DNA of 64,000 bases from Pseudobdellovibrionaceae bacterium (lineage in GTDB: Bacteria; Bdellovibrionota; Bdellovibrionia; Bdellovibrionales; UBA1609). This document shows, piece by piece, positions 9,110-17,757 of this stretch. The position numbers and the translations under genes were made by a program. Within the stretch, counting starts at the first letter, position 1; every line of letters starts with the position of its first letter. The stretch covers positions 1,612,001 to 1,676,000 of the forward strand of contig JACKAM010000001.1 in assembly GCA_020635075.1 (NCBI GenBank). The letters are read 5' to 3'. The notes under the pieces were generated by a model. That model saw only the letters and a program-made list of their open reading frames with translations, had not been told where the DNA came from and did no database searches.

Positions 9110-10108
9110 TCATGTGTCGTAAGCCCACTCCAGCGCCGTGGCGGCCATGGTCATGCCGCCACCCGAACTCAAAAGAAGAACCAAGTCGCCCTTCTTAAGT
9201 TTATGTTGTTCGGCGGCATCCGCCAGGGCCATGGGAATGCAGGCACTTCCAGTGTATCCATATCGATCCATGATATTGTGAGCGAGTTCCTGAGACACAC
9301 CTAAGGTTTCCATGGTTTGCCGAATACTGCCGATGTTGATTTGGGTGAAAAAGAAGTGTTTCACATCGCTCAGTGGACGCTGAATCCGATCCAACAACGT
9401 GTGAGCCATGCGCGGCCAGTGAGTGGGATTGGTTTCCAAGGGAATCTTTTTGGTGAACTGCAGTTTGTGCATCTTGCTGGCGATGGCCTCATCACTGATC
9501 GGAGTGCGGGTGCCTCCCGCATAGATTCCCATGTAATCATGGTACTGACCGTCGCTATAGAGAACGGTGCTCATCACACCCGGCTGATCTTCAACCGCTT
9601 TAAGTACTACCGCACCCGCCCCATCGGCGAACAAAGTGGCAATCTTAAAGTCATCCCAGTCCAGATACTTGCTCATGCCGTAGGCCCCAACCACCAGGAT
9701 ATGACGGTAGCGGTTGTCGGACTGAATATACTTGGTGCCCACATCTAAAGCTGTCACAAATCCCGCACAGGCGGTGTTGAGATCAAAACATCCGGCGTTT
9801 TTCGCCTGCAGCCGATATTGCAGAACACTGGCCGTCGATGGCGACACATAGTCGGGGGTGTCTGTCGAAACAATAATGAGATCCAAATCCTCGGAGGTGA
9901 TTCCTGCCGTCTGCATAGCCCTTTCGGCCGCAGGCAGAATCAGGTCACTGGTGGCCTGATCTTCACTCATCAGATGACGTTGGTAGATGTTGCGGTTTTC
10001 CCGCAAAAAGGAGTCCACATCCATGCCGTACTTTTCGTTGTAAACTGAGTTGGGAACAACATTCTCTGGAGCGTAAATCCCGGTACCCAAAATTGCTGCT
10101 TGAGCCAT
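9110..10108 (-). CDS. KAS III-like (beta-ketoacyl-ACP synthase III family) protein lacking catalytic His and Asn
   Basis: The fold and length (332 residues) match FabH-type thiolase-superfamily enzymes. The nucleophilic cysteine is C114 in NTACAGF. The usual PHQAN motif is replaced by FTQIN (His to Thr), and the usual GNTSA is replaced by GYTGSA (Asn to Tyr). Since His and Asn drive malonyl decarboxylation in FabH, this protein may transfer acyl groups or use another mechanism. I chose the ATG at 10108 because GAGGGGG lies six bases upstream; an earlier in-frame ATG is at 10153. It is upstream of the acyl-CoA ligase and divergent from the SDR reductase. Confidence 0.85.
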   Translation of the reverse strand: MAQAAILGTGIYAPENVVPNSVYNEKYGMDVDSFLRENRNIYQRHLMSEDQATSDLILPAAERAMQTAGITSEDLDLIIVSTDTPDYVSPSTASVLQYRLQAKNAGCFDLNTACAGFVTALDVGTKYIQSDNRYRHILVVGAYGMSKYLDWDDFKIATLFADGAGAVVLKAVEDQPGVMSTVLYSDGQYHDYMGIYAGGTRTPISDEAIASKMHKLQFTKKIPLETNPTHWPRMAHTLLDRIQRPLSDVKHFFFTQINIGSIRQTMETLGVSQELAHNIMDRYGYTGSACIPMALADAAEQHKLKKGDLVLLLSSGGGMTMAATALEWAYDT

Positions 10109-10277
10109 CAAATCCCCCTCGGTGGCCGTCATGCTGATTTCAAGGATCTCCAATCAAGCATCAGCCCAATGCCCTGCGCAAGTCATTTTTGCGAAAATTC
10201 GCTGGATGACGCAGCCGATCCTGTGACACATAAATAGAGCATTAATCGCCCTCACAACGGGCAAAAGGAGTTGCATC

Positions 10278-11024
10278 ATGAATTTGAAGTTTGATTTCGC
10301 TGGTCGTCATGCATTGGTCACCGGCGGAGCACAGGGAATTGGCTTTCACATCACCCGACTGTTTTTGCAGGCCGGTGGCATTGTCACTGTATGGGATTAT
10401 TCATCCGAGGCTCTCGCACAAGCCGAAAAGGAGCTGAGCCAGTACAAGGATCGTCTTCACCTGCAACAAGTGGATGTGGGCGATCGTCCGAGCTGTCAGA
10501 CCGCTGCCACAGCACTGACCTCCGACATTCATATTTTGATTAACAACGCGGGCATCACACGCGACAAGTCATTCAGCAAAATGTCAGACGAGGAGTTTGA
10601 TGCCGTCATTCGCACCAACCTCACTGGCCTCTACAATGTGACCAAGGCGGCCATGCCCCGCTTCAACGAGTCCTCAACTGACAAACGAATTATCAACATG
10701 GCCAGTGTCGTGGCCCTGTATGGCAACTTCGGCCAAACCAATTACGTGGCCGCCAAAGCCGGAGTGATTGGTTTAACCAAAACTTGGGCTCGGGAGTTTT
10801 CGCGCAAAGGTTTTACCGTCAATGCGGTGGCCCCTGGCTTTACCCTTACCAAGATGGTGAAGGCCATGCCCCAAGAAGTCACCGACTCCATCGCCGCAAA
10901 AATTCCCGTCGGTCGCCTGGGCGATCCGGATGATATTGCCAATGCCTGTTTATTTCTGGCCACCCAGGAAGCGGGTTACATCAACGGTACCACCATCAGC
11001 GTCGATGGCGGACTGGTCTGTTAA
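10278..11024 (+). CDS. fabG: SDR-family 3-oxoacyl-(ACP/CoA) reductase
   Basis: The 248-residue protein is a classical short-chain dehydrogenase. The cofactor loop TGGAQGIG is at 15-22, NNAG at 89-92, and the catalytic set is S143, Y156 and K160. It probably reduces a 3-oxoacyl thioester. D40 at the end of strand beta 2 (VWDYS) suggests NAD(H) rather than NADP(H), unlike housekeeping FabG. AGGAG lies eight bases before the ATG. It is divergent from the KAS III-like gene across about 170 bp, so the three lipid genes may work together. FabG, PhaB-like and secondary-alcohol roles cannot be separated by sequence alone. Confidence 0.85.
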   Translation: MNLKFDFAGRHALVTGGAQGIGFHITRLFLQAGGIVTVWDYSSEALAQAEKELSQYKDRLHLQQVDVGDRPSCQTAATALTSDIHILINNAGITRDKSFSKMSDEEFDAVIRTNLTGLYNVTKAAMPRFNESSTDKRIINMASVVALYGNFGQTNYVAAKAGVIGLTKTWAREFSRKGFTVNAVAPGFTLTKMVKAMPQEVTDSIAAKIPVGRLGDPDDIANACLFLATQEAGYINGTTISVDGGLVC

Positions 11025-11041
11025 ACGGACCTCGGTATCAG

Positions 11042-12151
11042 CTACCAATAGGAAAAGAGATCATAGGCGACGGCCCGCCCCTTTCCTGGCCGTCGCTTGA
11101 GAAACCCTTTTTGCTCTAGATCTGCCAAATCTCGTTTGGCTGTTTCCCGACTCACTTTAGTCATCGACACATATTTTCGGTTGGTCAGTCCCCCTTCAAA
11201 ACCATGGGGGCCGGCTTCCAAGAGTTTTTTCACCACCTTTAACTGCCTGCCATTGAGCTCCAGTTGAGAGTGGTCTTGCCAAAACTTGGCCACCTGAACA
11301 GCCAAATCAATGGATGATTGGGAGGCATGGAGAGCCCTCTTAAACAAATCCAGATACCAAACCAACCAGGCGGTGATGTCACAGTCTCCTTTTTGGCTTT
11401 TTTCTAAAATGTCATAGTACTGTTTCCGGTTCTGCAAGATCTGAGATGAAAGACTGTAAAGACGGCGCCCCGTTTGCTCATCTTGAGCGAGAGCCATATC
11501 GGTGATGGTTCTTGCTAAACGCCCGTTACCATCATCAAATGGATGAATGGAAACGAACCAGAAATGAGCAATGCCTGCGCGAAGAATCCCATCCACTTTC
11601 CCCTGTGATGATTTCCACCACTTAAAAAACGCCTTCATTTCCTTGCCCACTTCGGCAGAGGGAGGGGCCTGGTAATGAACCTTCTCTTTACCTGCCTGAC
11701 CCGAGATCACTTGCATAGGTTCCTTATGATCTCTCCATTTGCCCACCTTGATTTTGTGAATTCCAGAATAGCCGGTAGGAAAGAGCCCCGCATGCCATGA
11801 AAAAAGACGAGTTTGATTGAGCTCCTTGTTGTAGTTGGTCGTCGCATCCAGTAAGGCCTCCACCAACCCATCGATATGGCGTGGTGGCAATGCCATTCCA
11901 GCCGTAGACAATCCAAGTCTTCTGGCAACTGAGGATCGAATATCCGTCTTGTTGAGTTTCTCCCCTTCGATGGCGGAGGTGGTAAAGGCTTCTTCGACCA
12001 GAACACTTGACTGCTGTTCAATCCCCATGAAATCCGCTTTGCCAATCACCTGCCCTTGGGCTTGTCTGGCCTGAGCAAGGAGGTTAATCAGCTGGTTAGA
12101 ATCAAATGTGAAGTTGGGCCACCCCTTTCTCTGCCATATATAATGACCCAT
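11042..12151 (-). CDS. Fic/DOC family AMPylator with N-terminal inhibitory motif and C-terminal winged helix
   Basis: The 369-residue protein carries the full Fic motif HPFDDGNGRLAR at 203-214, which catalyses transfer of AMP from ATP to a target hydroxyl. An inhibitory-helix motif (S/T)xxxE(G/N) is visible as TSAIEG at 58-63, marking a class II Fic with self-inhibition in cis. Residues about 305-369 look like a winged helix-turn-helix (KVSRETAKRDLADLEQKG), common in this family. Six TGGGTCA half-sites surround the start and upstream region, one overlapping the start codon. No antitoxin gene is adjacent. Autoregulation by the winged-helix end is likely but inferred. Confidence 0.92.
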   Translation of the reverse strand: MGHYIWQRKGWPNFTFDSNQLINLLAQARQAQGQVIGKADFMGIEQQSSVLVEEAFTTSAIEGEKLNKTDIRSSVARRLGLSTAGMALPPRHIDGLVEALLDATTNYNKELNQTRLFSWHAGLFPTGYSGIHKIKVGKWRDHKEPMQVISGQAGKEKVHYQAPPSAEVGKEMKAFFKWWKSSQGKVDGILRAGIAHFWFVSIHPFDDGNGRLARTITDMALAQDEQTGRRLYSLSSQILQNRKQYYDILEKSQKGDCDITAWLVWYLDLFKRALHASQSSIDLAVQVAKFWQDHSQLELNGRQLKVVKKLLEAGPHGFEGGLTNRKYVSMTKVSRETAKRDLADLEQKGFLKRRPGKGRAVAYDLFSYW

Positions 12152-12240
12152 TTGACCTCCTTTTATGGGTCAATTTATGACCCAATTACTCCTTCTTAAT
12201 TGGGTCATAAATTGACCCAATTGTAAAGGGAATTGGGTCA
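12144..12240. promoter_or_regulatory. Multi-half-site operator upstream of fic
   Basis: The heptamer TGGGTCA occurs six times, in either orientation, at 12144, 12166, 12178, 12201, 12213 and 12234. Two inverted pairs lie within a perfect 22-bp inverted repeat (12166-12187 and 12198-12219, 10-bp spacer). Within each pair the half-sites are 12 bp apart and the pairs are 35 bp apart. The 12144 copy covers the fic start codon (ATGGGTCAT). This is strong sequence evidence for a repressor binding region, probably for the Fic protein's own winged helix. Confidence 0.8.
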
Positions 12241-12268
12241 GAACTAGCCTGTAAAGCCTTTGGAGTCT

Positions 12269-13342
12269 TCAGAGCATTTTAAAATAGTCCAAACATTCTT
12301 CATAGTTACCGGAAAAGACGGGATTGGCCCCCTTGCGCTCCATGGAATGGCCGTAAAGGGGATCATAGTAGTTTACCAGCAAAAACCCAATCCACTGTAG
12401 GTGGTCTTCCACATCGCCGGTGGAGAAGGCCCGGTCGATTTGCGTGAGGACTTCATCTGTCCTCACTCCCCCAAGCTTACGACGAATTCTCTCGGTGCAG
12501 GATTTCATGTGAACCCGTAAGACTTCGGACTCCTCTCCTGATACCAAAGGGGCGGAGATGTATTCCATAAAGATATTATGCGCCCTTTCTCGAACCGAGA
12601 CCTCCAACAAGACGAATGGACAACGAGCCATATGCTCGTACATACCGTTGGGGAGACTGATTCGCCCAATTCGCCGACTCTCATCTTCGACGATCAGTTC
12701 CTTCCCCTGTGCCGCTGACAAAGACAAGGCCAAATGATTTTCAAAGTCCATTTGGCAAGGTTGAGATTCACGCGGCAAGAGACCAAAGGCACTTCCACGG
12801 TGTCGCGCCAAACCTTCCAAATCAAGTTTGTTATTTAGTTCTGCCAATAAGCGGGTTTTACCCGAACCCGTCATGCCACCCAAAACCAGCATCGGGGGTA
12901 GGTCCCCCAAGGCCCTTAGGGCCTGACGCCGGAGACCTTTAAATCCCCCCTCAACTCGAAGGGGGTGGGCACCCGCCTCTGCCATCCATTGACTGGCAAT
13001 TTTGGAACGCAATCCTCCCCGCCAACAGAAAACCAACAACTCCTGGGCTTGCTCTTCACATTGGGCGGCCACTTGCAGCCAAGATTTGGCAAGACCACCC
13101 TTGATGGGCTCAACCAGTTGATGTCCCAACTCTATCGCTTTAGGCTGCCCTTTTTGCTTGTAGCACAGACCCACCTGATGTCGGTGCTCATCGTTGAGAA
13201 TGGGAATATTCGCCACCAGGGGAAAGCTGCCCTTGGCGAATTCCCCCTGAGAGCGCACGTCGATGGCCGGGCAGGGTGACGCCTGTTGCAATCGCTGACT
13301 CAAGATTTTATACGCCTCGGCGGCTGAAAGACTGGAAGTCAA
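12269..13342 (-). CDS. mnmH: tRNA 2-selenouridine synthase MnmH (SelU)
   Basis: MnmH exchanges the 2-thio group of wobble (mnm5)s2U34 in tRNA for selenium, through a geranylated intermediate, using selenophosphate. The rhodanese domain begins with AIDVRSQGEF and has the active-site cysteine in FCWRGGLRS (C106 from the start used). A P-loop GGMTGSGKT follows at about 155-163. The C-terminal half matches the family in length. I chose the TTG at 13342 because AAAGGGG lies five bases upstream; a TTG at 13399 would add 19 residues that the family lacks. No selD is seen in the window. It is downstream of the FecR-like gene on the same strand. Confidence 0.9.
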   Translation of the reverse strand: MTSSLSAAEAYKILSQRLQQASPCPAIDVRSQGEFAKGSFPLVANIPILNDEHRHQVGLCYKQKGQPKAIELGHQLVEPIKGGLAKSWLQVAAQCEEQAQELLVFCWRGGLRSKIASQWMAEAGAHPLRVEGGFKGLRRQALRALGDLPPMLVLGGMTGSGKTRLLAELNNKLDLEGLARHRGSAFGLLPRESQPCQMDFENHLALSLSAAQGKELIVEDESRRIGRISLPNGMYEHMARCPFVLLEVSVRERAHNIFMEYISAPLVSGEESEVLRVHMKSCTERIRRKLGGVRTDEVLTQIDRAFSTGDVEDHLQWIGFLLVNYYDPLYGHSMERKGANPVFSGNYEECLDYFKML

Positions 13343-13415
13343 AATGGCCCCTTTCCAAACGACCTTGATTGGGCCTTTTATCCCTTCACCACTTATCAAT
13401 CAACAGGGAGGCTTC

Positions 13416-15695
13416 TTATTTTTTCTCGGTTTTAAAATGGCGGGGGGCGCTCCAGGCAGAGACGTTCTTGCCGGCTTCGGAGCGCAGTCTCCAGAATATC
13501 TCACCATCAAAGTCATCGCTGCTGAGAACCAATTGGGTCTGCTCAATGACCTTCTCGTCTGAGATCTCGGCAAAATCCGCACTGGAGGAGAATTGAATCC
13601 GATAGCTCTGTGCCTTGTCCACCTCCGACCAGCCAAAGGCCACCGGATTTGAACCCGAACCAAAGCTAATGATCGTCAGGCCATTTTCAGGACGAACGAC
13701 CTTGGGAGAGTTCAGCTTGAGCTGCTTGACCACTTTGACCAGGCCCACGCCCGAATAGCTACTGACCTTGCGGTCTCCAACTCCAAGAGCAGCCACTTTG
13801 ATGTAAGTCGATCCCTCCTGGAATTTGTAATCTAATTTTGCTTCCTTAACCTTGAGCACCTCTCCCTCTTCCAGGCTCCCGTCAGAGCCCAACACGACTT
13901 CGTAGCCAAGGGCACGGGGAAGCGGGTCCCATCCCCACTGGTGTTGAACCTCATCGCCATCAGAGGGACTCAATGTGGTTTCTTTTTTGACCACCGGGGC
14001 CGGTAGATCAATCAGAAAATGCCCAATCTCGCTGAAATCAGAAACGCTTTCGCCACTGCGGGCTCGAACCCGCCAGAAAAATTCCCCAGCCAGGGCATCT
14101 CGCCAGAAAGCTAAGTCACTTTTGCTCCCCAAGTATATTTTTTTGCCAGCAAACTCTTTGTTTTCGGCAATTTCAATTTCGTAGACTTCGGCCCCTTCCA
14201 CTTTACTCCATTTCATTTTCGGAGCATTGGTGGGGCTCAAATTTGCCATGGAAGCTGGCGAACGATCATCCGCTTCGGGGAAATCCAACTCCAGCCTTTC
14301 ATCCTCGCCACTGACCAACTCGGGCTTTGCCAGGGCTACCGTTGTTTCCGGTTTTACTTCCGGTTCCTGGGGCTTCTCCATGTTTTGACCCGCCAACTCC
14401 TGCTCGGCTTTCAGATCATCCTCAAAGGTTTCCGGTGTCCCACCCTCTGGACCTGGATTCTCCGCCAAGGGTGCAATTTCGGGAGCACCCGGCTTACGGT
14501 CCACGCCAAAGATTGTCGGCTGACTCCACCGATCGCTAATCGGAGAGGCTCCTTCGACCTTGACCCGCCAATGAAAGAGTCCCGGGGTCAATTCCACTCC
14601 GGCCAGTTTGGAGTGAACGGTGGTTTTATCGAGAACCACATCAGCAAAACTCGCATCCCTTGCCACCTGAACCCGATAACCCTCAACTCCACGCTTTTCC
14701 TGCCAGCGAAGTTCAACTTTTGCGGCTCTTCCTCCTGTCTGCAAACTAAGTCCATCATAAGGATACTCATGCAAGGGCGCCGCTTTTCTTAGCAGGGTGA
14801 ACTCGCCCACGGTACTGGCTGAATTCCATTGCCCCTGGTTTTGGCCTTGAATTCTCCAGTAGTAGACGCCTTCGTCTTTCAAATCCCGAGTCAAGTAGGC
14901 TGTCGAAGGGGTTTCATCCATGACCGCGGCCTGCTCAAAGGATTCACTCTTTGAAATCTGAATCCGCTGGTTTTCTCCTGGACTCAGCACCACATCCCAC
15001 TCGAACTTGAGGGCCCCACCCTCGTCCAGCCAGATGCGACGACCACCAACCGGTGCGCGCAGGGCAATGGGAATGCTTTTGGCTCGCATATCTCTGCCAG
15101 TGGTTTCCAAAGACTGCTGTGGGGTCGCCGTGCTTCCTTGATCATTGAGACGAACATCGACCTTACCCTGAAGTGGGGACACCGACAGTTTGCCATTACG
15201 ATCACGACGAAAATTCACCAGATTGTCGGATCCCTTGCCTTCGACAACGGCGACAGCTCCCCCCTGCATCAAATGTAGTGATTTACCCTGAGCTAACTGA
15301 GCCCGAAAGCGGCCCAACTGAAGATCAAACAACAAGTCATTTTGACTCTTGCGAAGAATGACAAGACTGTTTGGCGAAAGAGAGATTTCACCAAATTCAT
15401 CGAGTCGAATCATGGCCTCTGAGTTTTCTCCGGTAAAAATGCTATCGTTTTCATAGACAGCCTCTTCAGCCTCAACCGGTATCCATGCCAGACTTGAACT
15501 CATCCGCCTTCGGACATCTTGAGCGGCTATGGCGACAACTCCCATTGACTGGCCTTCTTCACTGGTAAAACCGGCCAGCTTGCGCAACCAACCGTCTTGC
15601 CAGAGGAGCGCGGCCGAACTCACAATGGCCACCACCGACAGCAGAACAACCCACCGGTCAGAGTGATCTAGACGTAAGTCGGACAGTTTGCGCAA
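13416..15695 (-). CDS. FecR-domain membrane-anchored protein with fibronectin III-like repeats
   Basis: The 759-residue product has one transmembrane helix (about 15-33) close to the N-terminus, followed by a FecR-type beta domain (about 70-200) with the characteristic 'NDSIFTGENSEAMIRL ... GEISL' pattern. From about 215 on there are at least five repeats of the form 'Y-x-hydrophobic-Q ... S-F ... YYWRI or FFWRVRA', resembling fibronectin type III or bacterial Ig-like modules. A charged, Pro/Glu-rich linker lies near 405-475. It most probably sits in the inner membrane with the repeats in the periplasm. The classical FecR sigma-regulator partner is absent nearby, so a structural or binding role is more likely. 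Confidence 0.8.
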   Translation of the reverse strand: MRKLSDLRLDHSDRWVVLLSVVAIVSSAALLWQDGWLRKLAGFTSEEGQSMGVVAIAAQDVRRRMSSSLAWIPVEAEEAVYENDSIFTGENSEAMIRLDEFGEISLSPNSLVILRKSQNDLLFDLQLGRFRAQLAQGKSLHLMQGGAVAVVEGKGSDNLVNFRRDRNGKLSVSPLQGKVDVRLNDQGSTATPQQSLETTGRDMRAKSIPIALRAPVGGRRIWLDEGGALKFEWDVVLSPGENQRIQISKSESFEQAAVMDETPSTAYLTRDLKDEGVYYWRIQGQNQGQWNSASTVGEFTLLRKAAPLHEYPYDGLSLQTGGRAAKVELRWQEKRGVEGYRVQVARDASFADVVLDKTTVHSKLAGVELTPGLFHWRVKVEGASPISDRWSQPTIFGVDRKPGAPEIAPLAENPGPEGGTPETFEDDLKAEQELAGQNMEKPQEPEVKPETTVALAKPELVSGEDERLELDFPEADDRSPASMANLSPTNAPKMKWSKVEGAEVYEIEIAENKEFAGKKIYLGSKSDLAFWRDALAGEFFWRVRARSGESVSDFSEIGHFLIDLPAPVVKKETTLSPSDGDEVQHQWGWDPLPRALGYEVVLGSDGSLEEGEVLKVKEAKLDYKFQEGSTYIKVAALGVGDRKVSSYSGVGLVKVVKQLKLNSPKVVRPENGLTIISFGSGSNPVAFGWSEVDKAQSYRIQFSSSADFAEISDEKVIEQTQLVLSSDDFDGEIFWRLRSEAGKNVSAWSAPRHFKTEKK

Positions 15696-15796
15696 TTCAG
15701 CCTCCTGTTACCTACATCGAATGAATGACTCGAAATATTGAGTACAGTTAGAAAATTCTTTCAGTCTTTTCCATCACCTTCCGAAAAACTGGTTGC

Positions 15797-17662
15797 ATGA
15801 AGTGGTTCAAAAAACTTCCTCTTCGATTTAAGTTGCTGACGCTGATGGTTTCGGTCACCAGTGTGACCCTGCTTGTCTATTCTTACCTGGCACTCAATGG
15901 TTTTGAAGAAGACAAAGTCGCTTACGTATTCGATACCAGCAGGGCCCACGTCCAGGCAGTGGCCAACCAGGTTCGCTCAGACTTGGAATTTACATCGGCC
16001 AAAGTCCAGTTCTTCATGCGCGGATATCAAAGCACTAAAGCCCAGTTTCACCCCTATACTTTGGCCGTGCTGCCCACTGACCCTTTCATCGAGGCCCTTT
16101 GGGTTTATCACTTTGACGAAGCCTCGGGCTCCTACAGCCAAAAGGCCTCGGCAGGCGAGGCGGCAACAGCGACCAAATGGCAAACCCAATTGCAGAACAA
16201 CCGCGATCAATTAATCAAGTCAGCTCTCGAGAGTGAGATTTCCTTAGCCTCCCTTCCCCAGTCGCCAGGCTACTGGGTCTTGGGGCTTCGCTACTCTCAG
16301 CCCCAGCCCCTTCACCCAGTCGTGGTTTTGAGTCTTATTCGCAAAGGAAGTTATCTGGACTTTTTCCACTCACCGCAAATCCAGGATACCTATTTAAGTG
16401 ATCAACATAACAATACGGTGATCAACCCGGTGCAGCCCACTTATGTTGAGTTGACCAAACCCATGGTCGCGGAGGCACTTGCCTACTTGAAGAAAGAAAA
16501 CAAGGCACCAACTACAGTCTTTGAGTGGAGTCCAAAAAGTGCCTCTTCGGACTCCCCTTGGTTAATGGCCTCAGCCAAGATTGGCATTGGCGGCTTGCAG
16601 GTGGTGTCCTTTGTTCCCAAAAAGGCTGCTCTAGCCACAGTCCGCCTGCTGATCTTTAAGTCTTCACTATTTTTAATTCTTCTTATTGGGCTCGCCAGCT
16701 TGTTGAGTGTCGTTGGTGCCCATCACCTCACTGATGCCCTGAAGAGACTCTTCGAAGCCACCCACCAAGTCGCCCAAGGGGATTTTGACTTGGAAATTGA
16801 AGTGGAGTCGGAAGACGAAGTGGGCGGTCTCACCCGTGGCTTCAATCATATGACTCAGGAAATTAAACGCCTTCTGGCTGAAACCGCTGAAAAGGCACGA
16901 ATGGAAACTGAGCTGGCGACAGCAAAAACGGTTCAGGCGACTCTGTTCCCGGAGGCCCAATTTCACTCAGGACCCGTGGAGATAAAGGGTTACTATGAAC
17001 CTGCCAGCGAGTGCGGCGGGGACTGGTGGTACTACAATAAAGTGGGTAGCAAAACTTTCTTGTGGATTGGCGATGCCACCGGACACGGTGTGCCGGCAGC
17101 CCTGGTGACGAGTGCCGCACGAAGTGCCTCTCGCATCCTCGAAGAAATGCCTGAACTATCACTGTCCAAAGTTCTCTCTCTTCTCAACAAGGCCATTAAC
17201 GGAACCTCAAAAGGTCAGGTAAATATGACCTTTTTCCTTGCTTCTTTTGATGAACAAACTGGAAAGCTTGAATATTGCAACGCCAGCCACGACCCTCCAC
17301 TGGTCATTCCCCATAAAGAGGACAAGATCTCTAAAGCCGACATCAAGCCACTTATCGGTGCCAAAGGCCCTCGCCTTGGAGAATCACCAGACTCCGAGTA
17401 CAGCCAAGAAGAACTGCAACTAAATCCTGGGGATCGTCTGGTTCTCTACACCGACGGGGTGACCGAACTGATGAATGGTGACCATCAGATGTGGGGAGAG
17501 CGCAAGTTTATTCGCTCTCTTCTGGCCTCCTTCAATCAAGGGGGGTCCCTCGATGTGGCCATGGCCGATTTGTCCCGTGAAATCCTGGAACACCGGCAGG
17601 GGGCGCCACTTGCCGACGACGTCACTTACTTCATGTTTCAGTACCACTCAAAGGTGGCGTAA
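15797..17662 (+). CDS. Membrane-bound SpoIIE/RsbU-type Ser/Thr phosphatase with HAMP domain
   Basis: Two membrane helices (about 12-32 and 283-305) enclose a periplasmic sensor region. A HAMP domain spans about 308-360, followed by a short coiled coil. The C-terminal PPM/PP2C domain (about 380-618) keeps the metal ligands: D409 in CGGDWW, D426 in GDATGHG, and the motifs YTDGVTE and DDVTY. Such proteins dephosphorylate STAS-domain anti-anti-sigma factors in partner-switching pathways. The only STAS protein in the window (31901) lacks the phosphorylated serine, so its true partner is probably elsewhere. It is divergent from the FecR-like gene across 101 bp. Confidence 0.92.
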   Translation: MKWFKKLPLRFKLLTLMVSVTSVTLLVYSYLALNGFEEDKVAYVFDTSRAHVQAVANQVRSDLEFTSAKVQFFMRGYQSTKAQFHPYTLAVLPTDPFIEALWVYHFDEASGSYSQKASAGEAATATKWQTQLQNNRDQLIKSALESEISLASLPQSPGYWVLGLRYSQPQPLHPVVVLSLIRKGSYLDFFHSPQIQDTYLSDQHNNTVINPVQPTYVELTKPMVAEALAYLKKENKAPTTVFEWSPKSASSDSPWLMASAKIGIGGLQVVSFVPKKAALATVRLLIFKSSLFLILLIGLASLLSVVGAHHLTDALKRLFEATHQVAQGDFDLEIEVESEDEVGGLTRGFNHMTQEIKRLLAETAEKARMETELATAKTVQATLFPEAQFHSGPVEIKGYYEPASECGGDWWYYNKVGSKTFLWIGDATGHGVPAALVTSAARSASRILEEMPELSLSKVLSLLNKAINGTSKGQVNMTFFLASFDEQTGKLEYCNASHDPPLVIPHKEDKISKADIKPLIGAKGPRLGESPDSEYSQEELQLNPGDRLVLYTDGVTELMNGDHQMWGERKFIRSLLASFNQGGSLDVAMADLSREILEHRQGAPLADDVTYFMFQYHSKVA

Positions 17663-17757
17663 CCCATCCTGCTAGAATCGCCTCAGATAAAGTGAACCGG
17701 CCTACAGGCCCAGTACCTTTCCCTTTGACAGTTCCCCGCCTTGTTCGCCAAAATAAA

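Noticed and set aside
7587..11024. Ole-type olefin biosynthesis cluster
   Set aside because: The condensing enzyme lacks the His and Asn that OleA keeps, and the ligase has the normal acyl-CoA ligase lysine motif; there is no OleB-like gene in the cluster.
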